Shown here in pieces: positions 1 through 8,042 of a DNA stretch of 17,489 nt. A program made the translations under genes and the position numbers. Source of the stretch: Gemmatimonadaceae bacterium (GTDB lineage Bacteria > Gemmatimonadota > Gemmatimonadetes > Gemmatimonadales > Gemmatimonadaceae); contig JANXUN010000649.1 in NCBI GenBank assembly GCA_025356185.1, forward strand, positions 1 through 17,489, read 5' to 3'. The notes beneath the pieces were generated by a model that saw only the letters and a list, made by a program, of their open reading frames with translations, searched no databases and was not told the origin of the DNA. How positions within the stretch are numbered: the first letter of the stretch is position 1; every line of letters begins with the position of its first letter.

Positions 1-451
1 AAAAATCGCGGGCAATTATCTCAGCGGACAACTCATCAAGATGGAAGCACTCGCGAACGGATTCGCCGAAGCGATCGCGTTGAGTCCAAGTGGCATGGTG
101 TCAGAAGGATCAGGACAAAACGTGTTTCTCGTCGATCGCGGACAGGTAGTCACGACTCCACTCGACGGCACGCTGTTGGGCGGGATTACGCGTGACAGCA
201 TCATCGCGCTCGCGCATCGCGAAGGTATGACGGTTCGCGAACAGCCGATTCCGCGCGAGATGCTCTACACCGCCGATGAAGTATTTTTTACCGGAACTGC
301 CGCAGAGCTCACGCCAGTGCGCAGCGTCGATCACATCAAAGTTGGCACCGGGAAGGTCGGACCTGTCACCAAGCTTTTGCAGACAGCGTTTCTCGATATC
401 GCCAACGGACGCGCCGCCGATACATTCGGTTGGCTCACGCATGTTCGCTAA
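1..451 (+). CDS. ilvE: Branched-chain amino acid aminotransferase, C-terminal part (cut by window edge)
   Basis: The reading frame is open from base 2 and ends in TAA at 451, giving about 149 residues of a class IV PLP-dependent aminotransferase. The residues read AGNYLSGQLIKMEA near the window edge, then SEGSGQNVFLV and LGGITRDSII, followed by FFTGTAAELTPV. These match the C-terminal half of IlvE, including the segment that contacts the PLP phosphate. The family transfers the amino group between glutamate and the 2-oxo acids of valine, leucine and isoleucine in the cytoplasm. The N-terminal half with the Schiff-base lysine lies outside the window. The gap to the next gene (yaeQ) is 27 bases on the same strand, so co-transcription is possible. 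The assignment to the class IV family is firm. The substrate (branched-chain rather than D-amino acid or aminodeoxychorismate) is inferred from the overall resemblance. Confidence 0.9.
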   Translation, partial: KIAGNYLSGQLIKMEALANGFAEAIALSPSGMVSEGSGQNVFLVDRGQVVTTPLDGTLLGGITRDSIIALAHREGMTVREQPIPREMLYTADEVFFTGTAAELTPVRSVDHIKVGTGKVGPVTKLLQTAFLDIANGRAADTFGWLTHVR

Positions 452-478
452 CCACACGTGCATTAGCGTCGGGAATTC

Positions 479-1024
479 GTGGCGCTAACGTCAACGATCT
501 ACACGTTCGACATCACCTTGTCGAACGTGGATCGTGGGGTGTACGAATCGCTCGCCCTGCGCGTCGCGATGCATCCGTCGGAATCACCGGAATACTTTAC
601 CGCGCGACTGTTCGCGTACTGCTTGGAATACACCGACGGCATCGCGTTTTCGCGCGGCATTTCTGATCCCGATGAACCGACCATCGCGGTGCGCGATCTT
701 ACTGGCGCGATGAAAATCTGGATCGAAATCGGCGCGCCGGATGCCGCACGGCTGCACAAAGCGTCCAAGGCCGCACCGCGCGTTGCCGTGTACACGCATC
801 GCGAGCCCGCGCAGCTGCAACGATTGTTGGCGGGCGAACGCATTCATCGCTCGAGCGAGATTCCGCTCTATGCGATCGATCGCGATCTGATTGCGTCGTT
901 TTGCGAATTGCTGGAGCGGCGCATGCGTTTCACGCTCTCCATCACCGACGGTATGCTATATCTCGATCTTGACGGGCGCACACTGTCCGGCACGGTTGAG
1001 CAACACGCGCTCCAACCCGCGTAG
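479..1024 (+). CDS. yaeQ: YaeQ family protein
   Basis: This is a 181-residue protein of the usual length for YaeQ. The N-terminus STIYTFDITLSNVDRGVYESL, the middle LFAYCLEYTDGIAFSRGISDPDEP and the segment KIWIEIGAPDAARLHKASKA are the hallmarks of the family (the first and second are given here only as landmarks near residues 5-25 and 45-70). YaeQ has a fold related to PD-(D/E)XK nucleases and was genetically linked to suppression of RfaH loss in enterobacteria, but its biochemical role is unsettled. The protein is predicted to be soluble: there is no signal peptide or membrane segment. The start is GTG with a purine-rich GGGA a few bases upstream. The upstream neighbour is ilvE and the downstream neighbour is a Rid-type lipoprotein after a 52-base gap. 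Family assignment is confident and function is not. Confidence 0.88.
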   Translation: MALTSTIYTFDITLSNVDRGVYESLALRVAMHPSESPEYFTARLFAYCLEYTDGIAFSRGISDPDEPTIAVRDLTGAMKIWIEIGAPDAARLHKASKAAPRVAVYTHREPAQLQRLLAGERIHRSSEIPLYAIDRDLIASFCELLERRMRFTLSITDGMLYLDLDGRTLSGTVEQHALQPA

Positions 1025-1076
1025 CGATCGCAATGCACAACGCGCACGTCTCACTAAACAATCGACGGAGAGCAAC

Positions 1077-1523
1077 ATGACCCGCATTCGCAACGCTGCC
1101 GCGCTTGCAATCCTCTTCGCATGTGCGGCATGCGCGCGCAATCGCCCACCGACTATCGAATACCTCACGCCATTTGGTCCACCCACGAATCCCTTCTCAC
1201 CGGCAGTACGCGTAGGGTCCATACTCTACCTCGCCGGACAGCTCGGCACCGACAGCACCGGTACCGTGGTGAAGGGTGGCATCGAAGCCGAAACGCGACA
1301 GACGCTGCGCAACATCGCCAACGTGCTCGACAAAACCGGTTCGTCGATGGATCGCGTGGTGAAGTGCACCGCGTTTCTGGCGGACATGAAGGAGTGGCCC
1401 GCGATGAATGTGGTGTACGCGAGTTTCTTTCCGACGCATAAGCCGGCCCGGAGCGCGTTCGGCGCCACCGGTCTTGCGCTCAACGCACGCGTCGAAATCG
1501 ACTGCATTGCAGTCGTGAAGTGA
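1077..1523 (+). CDS. Rid/YjgF/UK114-family protein with lipoprotein signal peptide
   Basis: The 148-residue product has a short basic N-terminus, a hydrophobic stretch (residues 7-16) and a lipobox-like LFAC or CAAC (Cys16 or Cys19). It should therefore be exported and lipid-anchored rather than cytosolic like RidA. The mature part is a complete Rid domain: YLAGQLGTD (51-59), IEAETRQTLRNI (69-80), KCTAFLADM (96-104), the conserved arginine in PARSAFG (Arg125), and VEIDCIAV near the C-terminus. In RidA that arginine binds the substrate carboxylate during hydrolysis of 2-aminoacrylate-type enamines/imines, so the active site appears intact. The substrate of an envelope Rid protein is unknown. 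I chose the ATG at 1077 because of the GGAG ribosome-binding site just upstream and the signal peptide it creates. A longer frame starting inside yaeQ is unlikely. The Dph6-like gene follows after 16 bases. Confidence 0.85.
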   Translation: MTRIRNAAALAILFACAACARNRPPTIEYLTPFGPPTNPFSPAVRVGSILYLAGQLGTDSTGTVVKGGIEAETRQTLRNIANVLDKTGSSMDRVVKCTAFLADMKEWPAMNVVYASFFPTHKPARSAFGATGLALNARVEIDCIAVVK

Positions 1524-1539
1524 CGTAGCGAGTGCAATC

Positions 1540-2235
1540 GTGAGCGTTGACGTGGTGATGAGTTGGAGCGGTGGCAAGGACAGCGCGATGGCGTTAGGCG
1601 CGCTGCGTCGTGACCCGCGCGTCAATGTGGTCGCACTGCTCACGAGCGTGACCCGGGGATACGAGCGCATCAGCATTCATGGCGTGCGGCGCGAATTGCT
1701 CGTAGCGCAGGCCGACGCGCTGCAACTGCCGCTTATCGAAGTCACCCTAGAGCCAAACAGCAGCAACGATGCATACGAAACCGCGTTTCTCTCGGCCGTG
1801 GCAGACGCGAGCGCGCAATTTCCCAACGTTACCGAAATCGCGTTCGGCGATCTGTATCTCGAAGACGTGCGCGCGTATCGTGAGCAACTTGTCGCGCGCA
1901 CGGGGCTCCAGTGCCGCTTTCCGCTGTGGGGCATTCCCACCAGAACGCTTGCGCGCCACGTCATCGACGACGGCGTTATAGCGCACCTCGTGTGTGTCGA
2001 TACAATGCAACTGGCTGGCGCGTTCGCCGGTGCGCGCTACGATGATGAATTCCTTGCGCGGTTGCCAGACACGGTCGATCCATGCGGTGAAGGCGGCGAG
2101 TTTCACACCTTCGTGTCGGCGCACCCAGAGTTCCGCGCGCCCATTGCCATACTGCTCGCCGAAACCGTATTGCGTGACGAGCGATTCATGTACTGCGACG
2201 TGCTGGCGGCCACTCCCGCGCGCGTCTCCGTCTGA
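1540..2235 (+). CDS. Dph6-like ATP-pyrophosphatase (diphthine-ammonia ligase family)
   Basis: The 231-residue product has the PP-loop SGGKDS at residues 10-15, which binds ATP in the adenine-nucleotide alpha-hydrolase superfamily. It also has the family motifs FGDLYLEDVR (103-112), PLWGIPT (129-135) and GEGGEFHTFV (184-193). These place it in the MJ0570/Dph6 family. In eukaryotes and archaea Dph6 amidates diphthine on elongation factor 2 using ammonium and ATP. Bacteria lack diphthamide, so this bacterial member probably adenylates and amidates another carboxylate, which is unknown. The protein is soluble and predicted cytosolic. The start is GTG at 1540 and its ribosome-binding site is weak. 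Its stop codon (TGA, 2233-2235) overlaps the ATG of the patatin gene by one base. The upstream neighbour is a Rid-family gene, which echoes eukaryotic Dph6 proteins that carry C-terminal Rid domains. Confidence 0.87.
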   Translation: MSVDVVMSWSGGKDSAMALGALRRDPRVNVVALLTSVTRGYERISIHGVRRELLVAQADALQLPLIEVTLEPNSSNDAYETAFLSAVADASAQFPNVTEIAFGDLYLEDVRAYREQLVARTGLQCRFPLWGIPTRTLARHVIDDGVIAHLVCVDTMQLAGAFAGARYDDEFLARLPDTVDPCGEGGEFHTFVSAHPEFRAPIAILLAETVLRDERFMYCDVLAATPARVSV

Positions 2236-3413
2236 TGCGTACCATTATGCGACCCGCGACCGCGATGTTGCTGCTGCTGACATCCGCGTGCGCGACGATT
2301 CATCGTCCGCCAACAACGCTTGCGCAACTGCGATCGGACGTAGCGACCGTAGCGATCGCCGAACGTGCGACGCGCGATAGCGTGATCGCGCGACTCGTGC
2401 GGCGTGCAGCAACGCGTGGCGACAAAAGGATCGACGTGTTGATGTTGTCGGGCGGCGGGTCCGCGGGATCGTTCGGTGCCGGATTCTTGCGCGGGTGGCG
2501 TGCGCGCAGCGACAACGCCATGCCGACATTCGATCTGGTCACTGGCATTAGCACCGGGGTGCTGCAGGCGCCGTACGCGTTGGTAGGGTCTGTTTCGGCG
2601 CTCGACACACTGGGCGCGCTGTATCGTGGCGCCGCCGAACGCTCCGCACCGACAATCGATTGGTTGTTCTGGCTGCGCCACTCGGGAGGCGTGCTCAACA
2701 CGGCGCGTTTTGATAGGTCGATTACGGACGGTCTCAAGGGACATGTGCGCGACGATCTCAAGCGCGCGTTCACGGCTGATCGGCAAATCGTCGTCGGCAC
2801 GACCGACTACGATTTAGCCAGCGGTCGCGTCTGGTCGCTGAACGATGCGTTTGATACGACCAGCGCGGGCATCGCCCGATCGGCGCTGTTGCTCAAAGCA
2901 GCGACGGCGATTCCGGGCATTTTTCCGCCCGTGTTGTTAGATGGACATTTGCACGGTGACGGCGGAGTGATTACCAACGTGTTGCCACTGCTTTCGTTCG
3001 CCGACTATCAACAGTTGGCAAACGGACTCGCCGCACGCGGTATGACTGACGTAACGGTGCGCGTGTATGTGATCATGAATCTGTGGACGCAGCAGGTTCC
3101 ATCTTTGATGTCGCCATCAGATCGCGGCCAAATTAGTTCGCGTGCGAATTCGATGTTGTTTTATACGCACCAACCGCAAACCGTCGAACTGCTCGACGCG
3201 CTGTCGCGCGCGGTGGGTGCAACGATTCCCGGACTCAAAATGGAGTTTCATGTTGCGCTGCTGCCTGGTGAAGCCGCCATGCATCCGGGAGCAGAAAAAT
3301 TATTTGATCGCGCGTTTATGCAGTATCTCGACGATGTAGGATTCGCGAAAGCGCAAAACGCAATACCGTGGGACGCCGTACCCTCCGCCTATCCGCTACC
3401 ACCGCGTCGATAA
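2235..3413 (+). CDS. Patatin-like phospholipase, predicted lipoprotein
   Basis: The 392-residue product begins with a lipoprotein-type signal peptide ending TSAC (Cys19), so it is probably attached to an envelope membrane. The catalytic patatin fold is complete: oxyanion-hole motif GGGSAGSFGAG (73-83), nucleophile elbow GISTG with Ser106, and the dyad aspartate in DGG (Asp242). The segment TAIPGIFPPV (224-233) is also typical of the family. Patatins hydrolyse acyl esters of phospholipids and other lipids with a Ser-Asp dyad. The substrate here is unknown. The gene starts on the last base of the Dph6-like stop (TGATG), and its own TAA overlaps the next ATG (TAATG), which indicates translational coupling on both sides. 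The C-terminal third (about residues 255-392) carries no motif I recognise. The fold assignment is secure and the localisation is inferred from the lipobox. Confidence 0.9.
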   Translation: MRTIMRPATAMLLLLTSACATIHRPPTTLAQLRSDVATVAIAERATRDSVIARLVRRAATRGDKRIDVLMLSGGGSAGSFGAGFLRGWRARSDNAMPTFDLVTGISTGVLQAPYALVGSVSALDTLGALYRGAAERSAPTIDWLFWLRHSGGVLNTARFDRSITDGLKGHVRDDLKRAFTADRQIVVGTTDYDLASGRVWSLNDAFDTTSAGIARSALLLKAATAIPGIFPPVLLDGHLHGDGGVITNVLPLLSFADYQQLANGLAARGMTDVTVRVYVIMNLWTQQVPSLMSPSDRGQISSRANSMLFYTHQPQTVELLDALSRAVGATIPGLKMEFHVALLPGEAAMHPGAEKLFDRAFMQYLDDVGFAKAQNAIPWDAVPSAYPLPPRR

Positions 3414-4441
3414 TGTCCGATCTTGAAGTCATTCGCGCCGACCCGTACAACGCCGAAACACCGGAGCGCGCACTTTCGCATGCGACGACGCCCGAACCCA
3501 ACGCGTACGTGCGCACCAACTTTGGTGTGCCGTCGCTGCGTGCCGAGCATGTGATCGAAATTGGTGGCGCGGTCAACAACCCGTTCACACTCGCGGTGAG
3601 CGAACTCGCAGCGATGCCGCAACGCACGATTGTCGCGACCATGGAATGTGCTGGCAACGATCGACTCGGCATGCACCCGCTTCCAACGGGCGAGCCGTGG
3701 CAGCACGGCGCCCTGTCGACTATTGAATGGAGTGGCGTATCACTCGCAGATGTGCTCGCGCGCGCGGGCGTGCATGACAATGCCGTCGAAATTTTGGTGA
3801 CCGCTGCTGATAGCGGTCAACGTGATGACGCGGTCGGCGAGGTGCGCTTCGCGCGCGGACTTCCTGTTGCCGACGCGATGCGTCGCGAAACGTTACTCGC
3901 AACGATGATGAATGGTGCGCCATTGTCCCCGCATCACGGTGCACCAGTACGACTGGCAGTACCCGGTTGGTACGGTATGGCGAGTGTGAAGTGGGTGACG
4001 CGCATTGACGCGATCACGCAGCCGTTCACAGGATATTTTCAGCGTCAGCGGTATGTGTACGAATTGCCGAGTGGTGTCGTGCCCGTTGACCGCATGCGCG
4101 TGAAGTCGATTGTGACATCGCCGAGTGATGGTGCGCGTGTTGGCCGTAATATCACTGTGCGCGGCTGGGCGTGGTCCGGGAACGGACCAATCACGCGAGT
4201 TGAACTTGCCGTCGACGGTGGCGATTCGTGGCAATCAACCACACTCGGCAAAGCTGTATCGGCGTACGCGTGGACGCCGTGGCACGTACAGATCGAGTTA
4301 CCGCGCAAAGGACGATTCGTGCTGCGCAGTCGCGCGACCGATGCGACGGGCGCGTCGCAGCCGGATACGGTTGAGTGGAATCGGCTGGGGTATGGGAACA
4401 ATGCGGTGCGGCATATCGCGATTGACGCTGACATGCTTTAG
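3413..4441 (+). CDS. Sulfite oxidase-family molybdopterin oxidoreductase (cytosolic type)
   Basis: The 342-residue product has the Mo-cofactor domain of the sulfite oxidase family. The molybdenum-ligand cysteine lies in TMECAGNDR (Cys79), preceded by NAYVRTNFGVP (30-40). Further motifs are GAPLSPHHGAPVRLAVPGWYG in the middle (a cofactor-binding stretch, cited as a landmark) and YFQRQRYVY. An Ig-like Mo-co dimerisation domain (about residues 225-335, with VRGWAWSGNGPI and VELAVDGGDSW) follows. Unlike MsrP/YedY and SorA there is no Tat signal, and there is no haem domain. It resembles the plant-type minimal enzymes and probably acts in the cytoplasm. Sulfite is a plausible substrate, but this subfamily is broad. 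The start at 3413 overlaps the patatin stop (TAATG). An earlier in-frame start at 3368 would lie inside the patatin gene and is less likely. The stop codon lies within the candidate operator upstream of the response regulator. Confidence 0.87.
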   Translation: MSDLEVIRADPYNAETPERALSHATTPEPNAYVRTNFGVPSLRAEHVIEIGGAVNNPFTLAVSELAAMPQRTIVATMECAGNDRLGMHPLPTGEPWQHGALSTIEWSGVSLADVLARAGVHDNAVEILVTAADSGQRDDAVGEVRFARGLPVADAMRRETLLATMMNGAPLSPHHGAPVRLAVPGWYGMASVKWVTRIDAITQPFTGYFQRQRYVYELPSGVVPVDRMRVKSIVTSPSDGARVGRNITVRGWAWSGNGPITRVELAVDGGDSWQSTTLGKAVSAYAWTPWHVQIELPRKGRFVLRSRATDATGASQPDTVEWNRLGYGNNAVRHIAIDADML

Positions 4442-4456
4442 CAGACTTTTAGTGCA
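4436..4456 (+). promoter_or_regulatory. Candidate response-regulator binding site (11-bp direct repeat), copy 1
   Basis: Two half-sites, CTTTAGCA (4436-4443) and TTTTAGTG (4447-4454), are repeated in the same orientation with an 11-bp period. This is the geometry that OmpR/PhoB/KdpE-family dimers bind. A near-identical copy lies at 8043-8063 between czcC and czcB; over 16 positions (4437-4452 against 8044-8059) only one base differs. The site overlaps the stop codon of the sulfite oxidase gene and ends about 30 bases before the response-regulator start, which suits autoregulation. No good -10 box is visible after it. The match is seen directly in the sequence; the role is inferred. Confidence 0.55.
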
Positions 4457-4486
4457 TGGTTGGTTCCCCCCCACGAATCGAGAGCC

Positions 4487-5197
4487 ATGCTTATGCAAAT
4501 GGCTGATCCCGATACGATCCTCTTAATCGAAGACGAACCGCAAATTCGACAGACGGTCGCAAGCGCGCTCGAGGAACGTGCGATGCACGTGTTGCATGCG
4601 AGCACAGGCAGAGAGGGGATCGCAATTGCGGCGGCGCAGCATCTGGATCTCGTCGTGCTCGACCTCGGCCTTCCCGACGTCGAGGGCGTTGAAGTATGCC
4701 GTGAAATTCGCCGCGGCTCTACCGCCCCGATCGTGGTCATGTCGGCAAGGCGCACTGAGCAGGAAAAGGTGACGCTGTTGACCGCCGGTGCCGACGACTA
4801 CGTCACCAAGCCATTCGGCATGAGTGAATTCCTGGCCCGCATTCAGGCACAACTTCGACGCGCAAGGACCCCGCATCGAACCACCTTGTCCGTTCACGAA
4901 GTTGACGGACTCACCATCGACCTACCAAAGCGCATCGTCCGCAGGGGCGCACAGATGCTGCATCTCTCGCCCATCGAATGGTCGATTCTCCGCACACTGG
5001 CGATTCATGCGGGTCGCGCGGTGACGCACCAACAGATCTTCGACGCGGTGTGGAGTCGCGAGTTCGGCAATCCGTCGCACTACTTGCGTGTCTACATCAC
5101 GTACTTGCGTAGAAAGATTGAGCGAGACCCAGCATCGCCACGCGTGATACTCACCGAGCCCGGCGTCGGCTACCGGCTCGGTTTCACCGATGACTGA
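4487..5197 (+). CDS. KdpE-like OmpR/PhoB-family response regulator
   Basis: The 236-residue product has an N-terminal receiver domain: acidic pair in LLIEDEP (Glu15, Asp16), phospho-acceptor Asp59 in LVVLDLGLPD, Ser86 in VMSAR and Lys108 in YVTKPF. A C-terminal winged-helix DNA-binding domain (about 137-233) follows, with LSPIEWSILRTL, HYLRVYITYLRRKIE and GVGYRLGF. Overall it most resembles KdpE. The start is uncertain: ATG codons lie at 4487, 4493 and 4499, and a TTG at 4460 is also in frame. A GAGAG at 4480-4484 is best spaced for 4493, but the choice changes only a few residues. The histidine kinase gene overlaps the 3' end by 8 bases. No kdpFABC genes are present. The neighbouring metal efflux genes suggest control of the pump rather than of potassium uptake. 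Confidence 0.9.
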   Translation: MLMQMADPDTILLIEDEPQIRQTVASALEERAMHVLHASTGREGIAIAAAQHLDLVVLDLGLPDVEGVEVCREIRRGSTAPIVVMSARRTEQEKVTLLTAGADDYVTKPFGMSEFLARIQAQLRRARTPHRTTLSVHEVDGLTIDLPKRIVRRGAQMLHLSPIEWSILRTLAIHAGRAVTHQQIFDAVWSREFGNPSHYLRVYITYLRRKIERDPASPRVILTEPGVGYRLGFTDD

Positions 5198-6740
5198 CCG
5201 ACGCACGCTGCTTCGATGGACGCTGTGGCTCGCCGCGATGGGGCTCACGACAGCGATTCTCGTCGGCACGCGCGGCGTCATCGAACAACCACACGCCGCA
5301 TTGGCGATCTTGCTCGTCGTACTCGGAGGGAGCGCGAGCGGTGGACGCGCATTGGGATACACGCTCGCTGTCCTCGGCTTCCTTTCGATCGACTACTATT
5401 TCCAGCGGCCATACGAGTTGCTGTCCGTCGGCAAAGCCCTCGACTGGCTGGTGCTAGGAGCGTTCATGGCGACAGCATTTGTTGCCACTGAACTCGTCGC
5501 GCGCGCGCGCGCCGAGGCGGCGATTGCGCGTATGCGCACCGAAGAAGTGATGTCGCTTTCGCGACTCGGCTCTGAATCGTTGCGGCACGCGCAACCCGAT
5601 GACGCACTCAACGCGGTCAGCGCGCTCATTTGTACCACCGTAGGCGCCCGCTGGTGCACAATTCGCGCGCTGCACGGAAGCACCGCTGTCACAGATTGGA
5701 CGAGCAGTGTGGACGAGCTCAGTGATTCGATACGCATCACGAACGATCAGATCGCCCGCGCCGCCGAACGCATCACCGACGCAATTTCGAATCACTATGT
5801 GGCCGCGTTGATTGGCGATGCAGTAAAAATTGATTCGCTCGAAGTCATGCGACCGAGTGGTTCGATCCGGGCGATCGGCCTTCCGCTCATTCTCGAATCC
5901 CGGTTTGTTGGCGTCGCAATCGTTGGCGGCACAGAACAAGCGCCTCTCGCGCTTGATGCGGGACGCCAGCGATTTCTCGCCACCATCAGCTACTATGCGG
6001 CGCTCGGCATAGAGCGCGTTCGCCTTGCCGAAGAAGCGCAGCAGGTCCGATCACTTCGCGAAATGAATCGCGCGAAAGACGTCGTGCTTGCTTCGGTGTC
6101 GCATGATTTCAGCACGCCGCTCACAACCATCAAGCTGCTCGCGCAGGCCGGCGTACAGAGTGGCAATGCGTGGGCTGCTGAGATCGAAGGGCAAGCCGAC
6201 CGTCTCGCTGAATTGGTGACCAACGTGCTCGATCTATCGCGCATACGAGCGGGAGTGGTGCCACTTGAACTCGCGCTCAACACCGCCGAAGACGTGATCG
6301 CGGCGGCTGTGAGCAGAGCACACGGCATACTGCGCGGGCGCACCATTACGACATCGATCGCAGTCGATCAGCCAGTGCTCATCGCGCGCTTCGACTTTGT
6401 GCAAACGCTGCGCATACTCGGCAACTTGCTTGACAACGCGCTTCGATACACACCGGCAGGCGGTACCGTGCAAATTACGGCAAATCGTGAAGAGCAATGG
6501 CTCGTGATGCGCGTATTCGATCGCGGCCCCGGGGTTCCCACTGAAGAGCGCGAACGAATCTTCGAAGCGTTTTATCGCCCGCGCTCGGAAGCGCCAGATG
6601 CAGGGAGCGCAGGACTGGGATTGTCCATCGCTAGGCAGCTCGCCGAACTGCAAGCGGGTTTGGTGCAGCACGAGTCGCGTGTCGGAGGTGGTAGCGTGTT
6701 TTCTCTGCGTCTTCCGGCGGTTGACTGGCAGCCCGACTAG
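5190..6740 (+). CDS. KdpD-like sensor histidine kinase lacking the KdpD/USP N-terminal domains
   Basis: The 516-residue product starts with closely spaced membrane helices (about residues 9-103) of the DUF4118 type that form the KdpD membrane sensor. A GAF-like region (about 120-280) follows. The dimerisation/phosphoacceptor domain contains SVSHDFSTPL with His305, and the ATPase domain contains NLLDNALRY (Asn412, Asn416), FDRGPGVP (443-450) and GLGLSIARQL (475-484). Full-length KdpD is about 900 residues because it also has cytosolic KdpD and universal-stress-protein-like domains, which are absent here. This is therefore a short KdpD variant. ATG at 5190 overlaps the end of the regulator gene (ATGACTGA), so the two are coupled. 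Its TAG stop is shared with the convergent czcC stop in the palindrome CTAG (6737-6740). The signal sensed is unknown; metal or envelope stress is inferred from the neighbours. Confidence 0.9.
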   Translation: MTDRRTLLRWTLWLAAMGLTTAILVGTRGVIEQPHAALAILLVVLGGSASGGRALGYTLAVLGFLSIDYYFQRPYELLSVGKALDWLVLGAFMATAFVATELVARARAEAAIARMRTEEVMSLSRLGSESLRHAQPDDALNAVSALICTTVGARWCTIRALHGSTAVTDWTSSVDELSDSIRITNDQIARAAERITDAISNHYVAALIGDAVKIDSLEVMRPSGSIRAIGLPLILESRFVGVAIVGGTEQAPLALDAGRQRFLATISYYAALGIERVRLAEEAQQVRSLREMNRAKDVVLASVSHDFSTPLTTIKLLAQAGVQSGNAWAAEIEGQADRLAELVTNVLDLSRIRAGVVPLELALNTAEDVIAAAVSRAHGILRGRTITTSIAVDQPVLIARFDFVQTLRILGNLLDNALRYTPAGGTVQITANREEQWLVMRVFDRGPGVPTEERERIFEAFYRPRSEAPDAGSAGLGLSIARQLAELQAGLVQHESRVGGGSVFSLRLPAVDWQPD

Positions 6741-7993
6741 CGATTCACTCCGAACACATCAGAGCCAACCGCGGCGTTGAGCGCGTACACGCTCACCCAA
6801 TAGTCGTGCAGCGCGAGATCGTAGTCTGATCGTGCCTCCTGTTGTGATTTGACTGCGTCGAGTACCGCGAGCAGTGAGACGGCTCCGCGCCGGTAGGCGT
6901 ACTGCACTGCGCCGACACTCTCGTCGATGCGCGTGAGCAATCCGCCGCGCAATCGTTCGACCAAGCCTCGTTGAATGTGGAATTCAGCCAACGCTGATGT
7001 CACGTCGCGATCAAGCCGCAGTTCGACGCGGCGCTGCATCAAACGAGCCGCATCGCTGCCGGCCGCCGCGCGTGAACGCTGTCCACCAAACAGGTTCAGG
7101 CTGGGTAGCTCAAACGACAGGCCAAACGAATAAAAGTGTCCATTGTCAAACGGTGCCGTGTTTTGTCGCACAAACGATAGCACCGGAGTTGGCAGTAGCA
7201 GCGACGACGCGTTGCGTTCTCCAACACGACTCTGCTCCACACGCAGTTGAGTCGCAAAGCGGTCGGGGCGTTGGGACATTGCGAGCGTGACGAGTTGGTC
7301 GCCTGAAGGCTCCAATGCTTTGTAATCGAGCGAACCAACCACCGTGAAGGCGGAATCCGAATGCGCAAAGCCAAGCAGTGCGCGCAGCGATCCTTGTGCC
7401 GACTGCAGATCGACCTCGGCGCGCGCGACGTCGGCTTCGGCGTGCGCCATTTCCAATTCGCTGCGCACGAGATTCGAAAGTGGCACATCGCCACTCTTGA
7501 GACGGACCGAATCGGCGACGAGCAATTGGTGCATGGCGTCGTAGCGATCGGACGCATGCGATCGCTTTGCGCGTGCGAGCAGCACATCAAAAAACGTGCG
7601 CGACACAATGAACGATAGTTGGCGAATTGCGTCGCGTCGGTCTGACTCGGACGCGTCGACGCCGAGCGAGGCGGCGCGAGTGCGATACCGTCGCGCGGGC
7701 GTGATGTCTATTGGAATCGACGCAGCGTATTGATACGGAGAGTTCGGATTTCCGGACAACGTCGGATTCGGCAACGCGCGTGCGATGCGCTGCTCACTGC
7801 GTGCGGAATCGACCATGGCTTGCGCGATCAACACGTCGGGGTTCTGCCGCAACGCGAGTGCGATCGCCTGCGACAGCGTCACCGAGTGCGATGTGGCGAG
7901 CCGCACGCTGTCCTGTTGCGCTCCGAGCGCTTGCGTAGACATCGCGATGCCAAGAAGTGCTGCGACGACCTGAAACTGACGTGGTGAATGCAT
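6737..7993 (-). CDS. czcC: TolC-family outer-membrane efflux channel (CzcC-like)
   Basis: The 418-residue product has a Sec signal peptide with a likely cleavage site after LGA (residue 25). Two outer-membrane-efflux repeats rich in long helices follow, for example LSQAIALALRQNPDVLIAQA early in the first repeat, where Gln, Asn-Pro and Ala are typical. Further motifs are RSELEMAHAEADVARAEVDL in the coiled coil and YRRGAVSLLAVLDA in the second repeat. It should trimerise and form the exit duct for the RND pump encoded by the divergent czcBA genes. ATG at 7993 is preferred over a TTG two codons upstream; GAGA lies about 10 bases before it. The gene stands apart from czcBA on the opposite strand, unlike the usual CBA order, and shares the 158-base intergenic region with czcB. 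The TolC family assignment is firm, and the CzcC name follows from its partners. Confidence 0.88.
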   Translation of the reverse strand: MHSPRQFQVVAALLGIAMSTQALGAQQDSVRLATSHSVTLSQAIALALRQNPDVLIAQAMVDSARSEQRIARALPNPTLSGNPNSPYQYAASIPIDITPARRYRTRAASLGVDASESDRRDAIRQLSFIVSRTFFDVLLARAKRSHASDRYDAMHQLLVADSVRLKSGDVPLSNLVRSELEMAHAEADVARAEVDLQSAQGSLRALLGFAHSDSAFTVVGSLDYKALEPSGDQLVTLAMSQRPDRFATQLRVEQSRVGERNASSLLLPTPVLSFVRQNTAPFDNGHFYSFGLSFELPSLNLFGGQRSRAAAGSDAARLMQRRVELRLDRDVTSALAEFHIQRGLVERLRGGLLTRIDESVGAVQYAYRRGAVSLLAVLDAVKSQQEARSDYDLALHDYWVSVYALNAAVGSDVFGVNR

Positions 7994-8042
7994 GAGCAAA
8001 AAGTCTCGCGCTCACCGCTTGTGATGACCATGGCAGAGCCTG

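Noticed and set aside
891..1076. Upstream extension of the Rid gene to a start at 891
   Set aside because: It would lie mostly inside yaeQ and place the lipoprotein signal in mid-protein. The ATG at 1077 has a good ribosome-binding site.
2103..2786. Long - strand open frame over the Dph6-like and patatin genes
   Set aside because: It is antisense to genes with intact catalytic motifs, and its Arg-rich translation lacks domains.
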